Shown: positions 6,002 through 7,122 of the stretch, one piece after another
Position numbering within the stretch: position 1 is the first letter of the stretch
How the letters are laid out: each line of letters starts with the position of its first letter
The notes under the pieces: generated by a model
What the model was told of the DNA's origin: nothing
The model's database searches: none
Seen by the model: only the letters and a program-made list of their open reading frames with translations
Translations under genes and position numbers: made by a program
Source: Helicobacteraceae bacterium
Lineage (GTDB): Bacteria > Campylobacterota > Campylobacteria > Campylobacterales > Sulfurimonadaceae
Direction: 5' to 3'
Length of the DNA: 7,122 bases
Assembly (NCBI GenBank): GCA_030642185.1
Contig: DAOWOG010000056.1
Span: forward strand, 1-7,122

Positions 6002-7039
6002 TTGAATACGCTCTTTATAGAATTTCGTGATCCGCTCTTTGGTGTGATCGTCTTTTTTGCACTGATTTTTGTGATAGCATCGTTCAGTTATTGGTGGGGA
6101 CGCTATAAGATAAAAGAGGATCACCGCTATCTTGACAGATTTTTGCGTAAGTTTAAAACATTGCCAAATAAAAATGAACTCCATGAACTGATTTCAGGCA
6201 ATACGATTTCAAGAAAATCATGGATGCTGATGGCGCATACCTATTTTCAAAACGGAGATTATGAGAAAAGTATCTCAATTTATCATGCATTGGCAGAGCG
6301 TCGTGACGGAGATCAGCGCGAGGCCCTTTTTCTGCTTGGACAAACCTACTTTAAAGCAGGATTCCTTGAACGTTCAAAGACAATATTTCTGCAGATCTTA
6401 CATCAGTTTCCGCGTACGCCGCAGGCACTTCGCTATCTTCTTTTGGTCTATGAACAGCTTCGCGAGTATGATAAAGCACGTGATGTGCTTGATCCTCTGA
6501 GTGAACTTGGAGAGACAGATGTCCTGGACAGTGTCTACCTGGAATGCCTCTCTTTGATGCGTGCTTCGGCGTTTAGCTCTGAAGAGAAAGCTGCTAAGTT
6601 GATTGCACTGTATCAAAAACACCACCAATTGACCTATCTTATCTTTGAATATCTCTTCATACATCATCCTGCTTTGGCCTGGAAACATCTTGATCTTTCA
6701 CGTGTGGAGCGCCTCAGTGACATCCTGTGGCGATTGTCCGAGGATGACTGTGATTTAGATATAATTGCGGGGAATGGCTATCTAAGAGAACTTTTCAGTG
6801 CCAGTGGTGTTGTCAAGCTTGCCAAAAGCAGTCATGTTTTTGAACTGGACGTACTCATCAAGCTTCGCACAAGCGGCTTCAGCGGTGCTACCTTACAGTT
6901 TGAATATCTCTGCAGTGAGTGCAAACAGGTCTACCCTTTTGCTTTTCACCGCTGCCCGAACTGCAACGCACTTGATACGGTGATAACCGAACCACTGTTA
7001 ACAAAGGATAGAATTGAAGAAAGTCACTCTTTTCAGTGA
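6002..7039 (+). CDS. LapB/YciM-like membrane-anchored TPR protein with C-terminal zinc ribbon
   Basis: The 345-residue protein has an N-terminal membrane anchor (about 11-31, then WWGRYK). TPR-like helical pairs follow at about 73-100, 106-137 and 140-166, with further helical repeats to about 240. It ends in a rubredoxin/zinc-ribbon knuckle with C304-x2-C307 and C318-x2-C321. This order (one anchor, cytoplasmic TPRs, metal-binding tail) is that of E. coli LapB (389 residues), which tunes lipopolysaccharide synthesis by directing LpxC to FtsH. Whether it does so here is unknown. The start is TTG, with only a weak GGA (5993-5995) upstream. It is preferred because the next ATG codons lie past the membrane anchor, at about residue 75, and would delete it. 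A GTG at codon 15 would cut into the anchor. It is transcribed divergently from the regulator-ccoG operon. The last 26 nt overlap the likely start of the next gene. Confidence 0.78.
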   Translation: MNTLFIEFRDPLFGVIVFFALIFVIASFSYWWGRYKIKEDHRYLDRFLRKFKTLPNKNELHELISGNTISRKSWMLMAHTYFQNGDYEKSISIYHALAERRDGDQREALFLLGQTYFKAGFLERSKTIFLQILHQFPRTPQALRYLLLVYEQLREYDKARDVLDPLSELGETDVLDSVYLECLSLMRASAFSSEEKAAKLIALYQKHHQLTYLIFEYLFIHHPALAWKHLDLSRVERLSDILWRLSEDDCDLDIIAGNGYLRELFSASGVVKLAKSSHVFELDVLIKLRTSGFSGATLQFEYLCSECKQVYPFAFHRCPNCNALDTVITEPLLTKDRIEESHSFQ

Positions 7040-7122
7040 TGTTCTGCTTTGGAAAACTCCTGGGAGTCTGTCGGACTAGTCTGATTGAAGCGAAAATTTC
7101 AGCTTTTTAGTCAGGTTTTTCA
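7014..7122 (+). pseudogene. rnhA: 5' end of an rnhA-like (RNase HI) gene with disrupted frame
   Basis: A TTG at 7014, 5 nt after AAAGGA (7003-7008), opens a frame reading (M)KKVTLFSD, the typical RNase HI beginning that includes the first catalytic aspartate. The family then continues as DGS-x-LGNPGPGG. Here that text appears only in pieces: adding one G after position 7040 restores DGSAL, a second added base is needed to recover LG, and CCTGGG (PG) then lies in yet another frame. As written, the frame stops at TAG after 21 codons (7077-7079). The cause may be a decayed gene or base-call errors near a contig end. The product is recognised from only about 15 residues, so the call is tentative. 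Neighbouring the LapB-like gene with overlap suggests one operon. Confidence 0.45.

Noticed and set aside
6398..6688. 96-codon minus-strand frame inside the LapB-like gene.
   Set aside because: Antisense shadow of a protein with clear TPR and zinc-ribbon features; no ribosome binding site or family signal.

Overview
The window (about 43% G+C by eye) looks like the chromosome of a Campylobacterota (epsilonproteobacterial) respirer of the Sulfurimonas/Sulfurovum kind. The case rests on a Sec-exported clade II nitrous oxide reductase, a CcoG copper-oxidase assembly factor, and a LapB-like TPR gene running into what looks like rnhA. The organism assignment is an inference from gene content and protein style. 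No rRNA, tRNA, CRISPR array or insertion sequence was found.

Layout. Positions 1-2211 (minus): nosZ, 737 codons open to the window edge, with all seven CuZ histidines and a CuA site. Positions 2212-2499: non-coding, AT-rich nosZ control region with an FNR/CRP-like site and an 11-bp-phased direct repeat. Positions 2500-3564 (minus): MscS-type mechanosensitive channel. Positions 3565-3705: short gap with a hairpin behind ccoG and an inverted repeat lying over the mscS -10 box and start codon. Positions 3706-5151 (minus): ccoG. Positions 5148-5804 (minus): a serine-recombinase-like protein that has lost its catalytic residues, joined to ccoG by an ATGA stop/start overlap. Positions 5805-6001: divergent promoter region. 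Positions 6002-7039 (plus): LapB/YciM-like TPR protein with a zinc-ribbon tail. Positions 7014-7122 (plus): start of an rnhA-like gene whose frame breaks within about 10 codons.

How it fits together. NosZ reduces N2O in the periplasm under low oxygen, and CcoG serves assembly of the high-affinity cbb3 oxidase, so two of the genes belong to micro-oxic/anaerobic respiration. The most interesting unit is the regulator-ccoG pair. A resolvase-fold protein apparently unable to cut DNA is translationally coupled to ccoG. A perfect 13-bp direct repeat sits once in the -35/-10 spacer of its own strong-looking promoter and once between its Shine-Dalgarno and start codon, 52 bp (five helical turns) away. 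This suggests a serine recombinase repurposed as an autoregulating transcription factor; the regulatory role is inferred, not shown.
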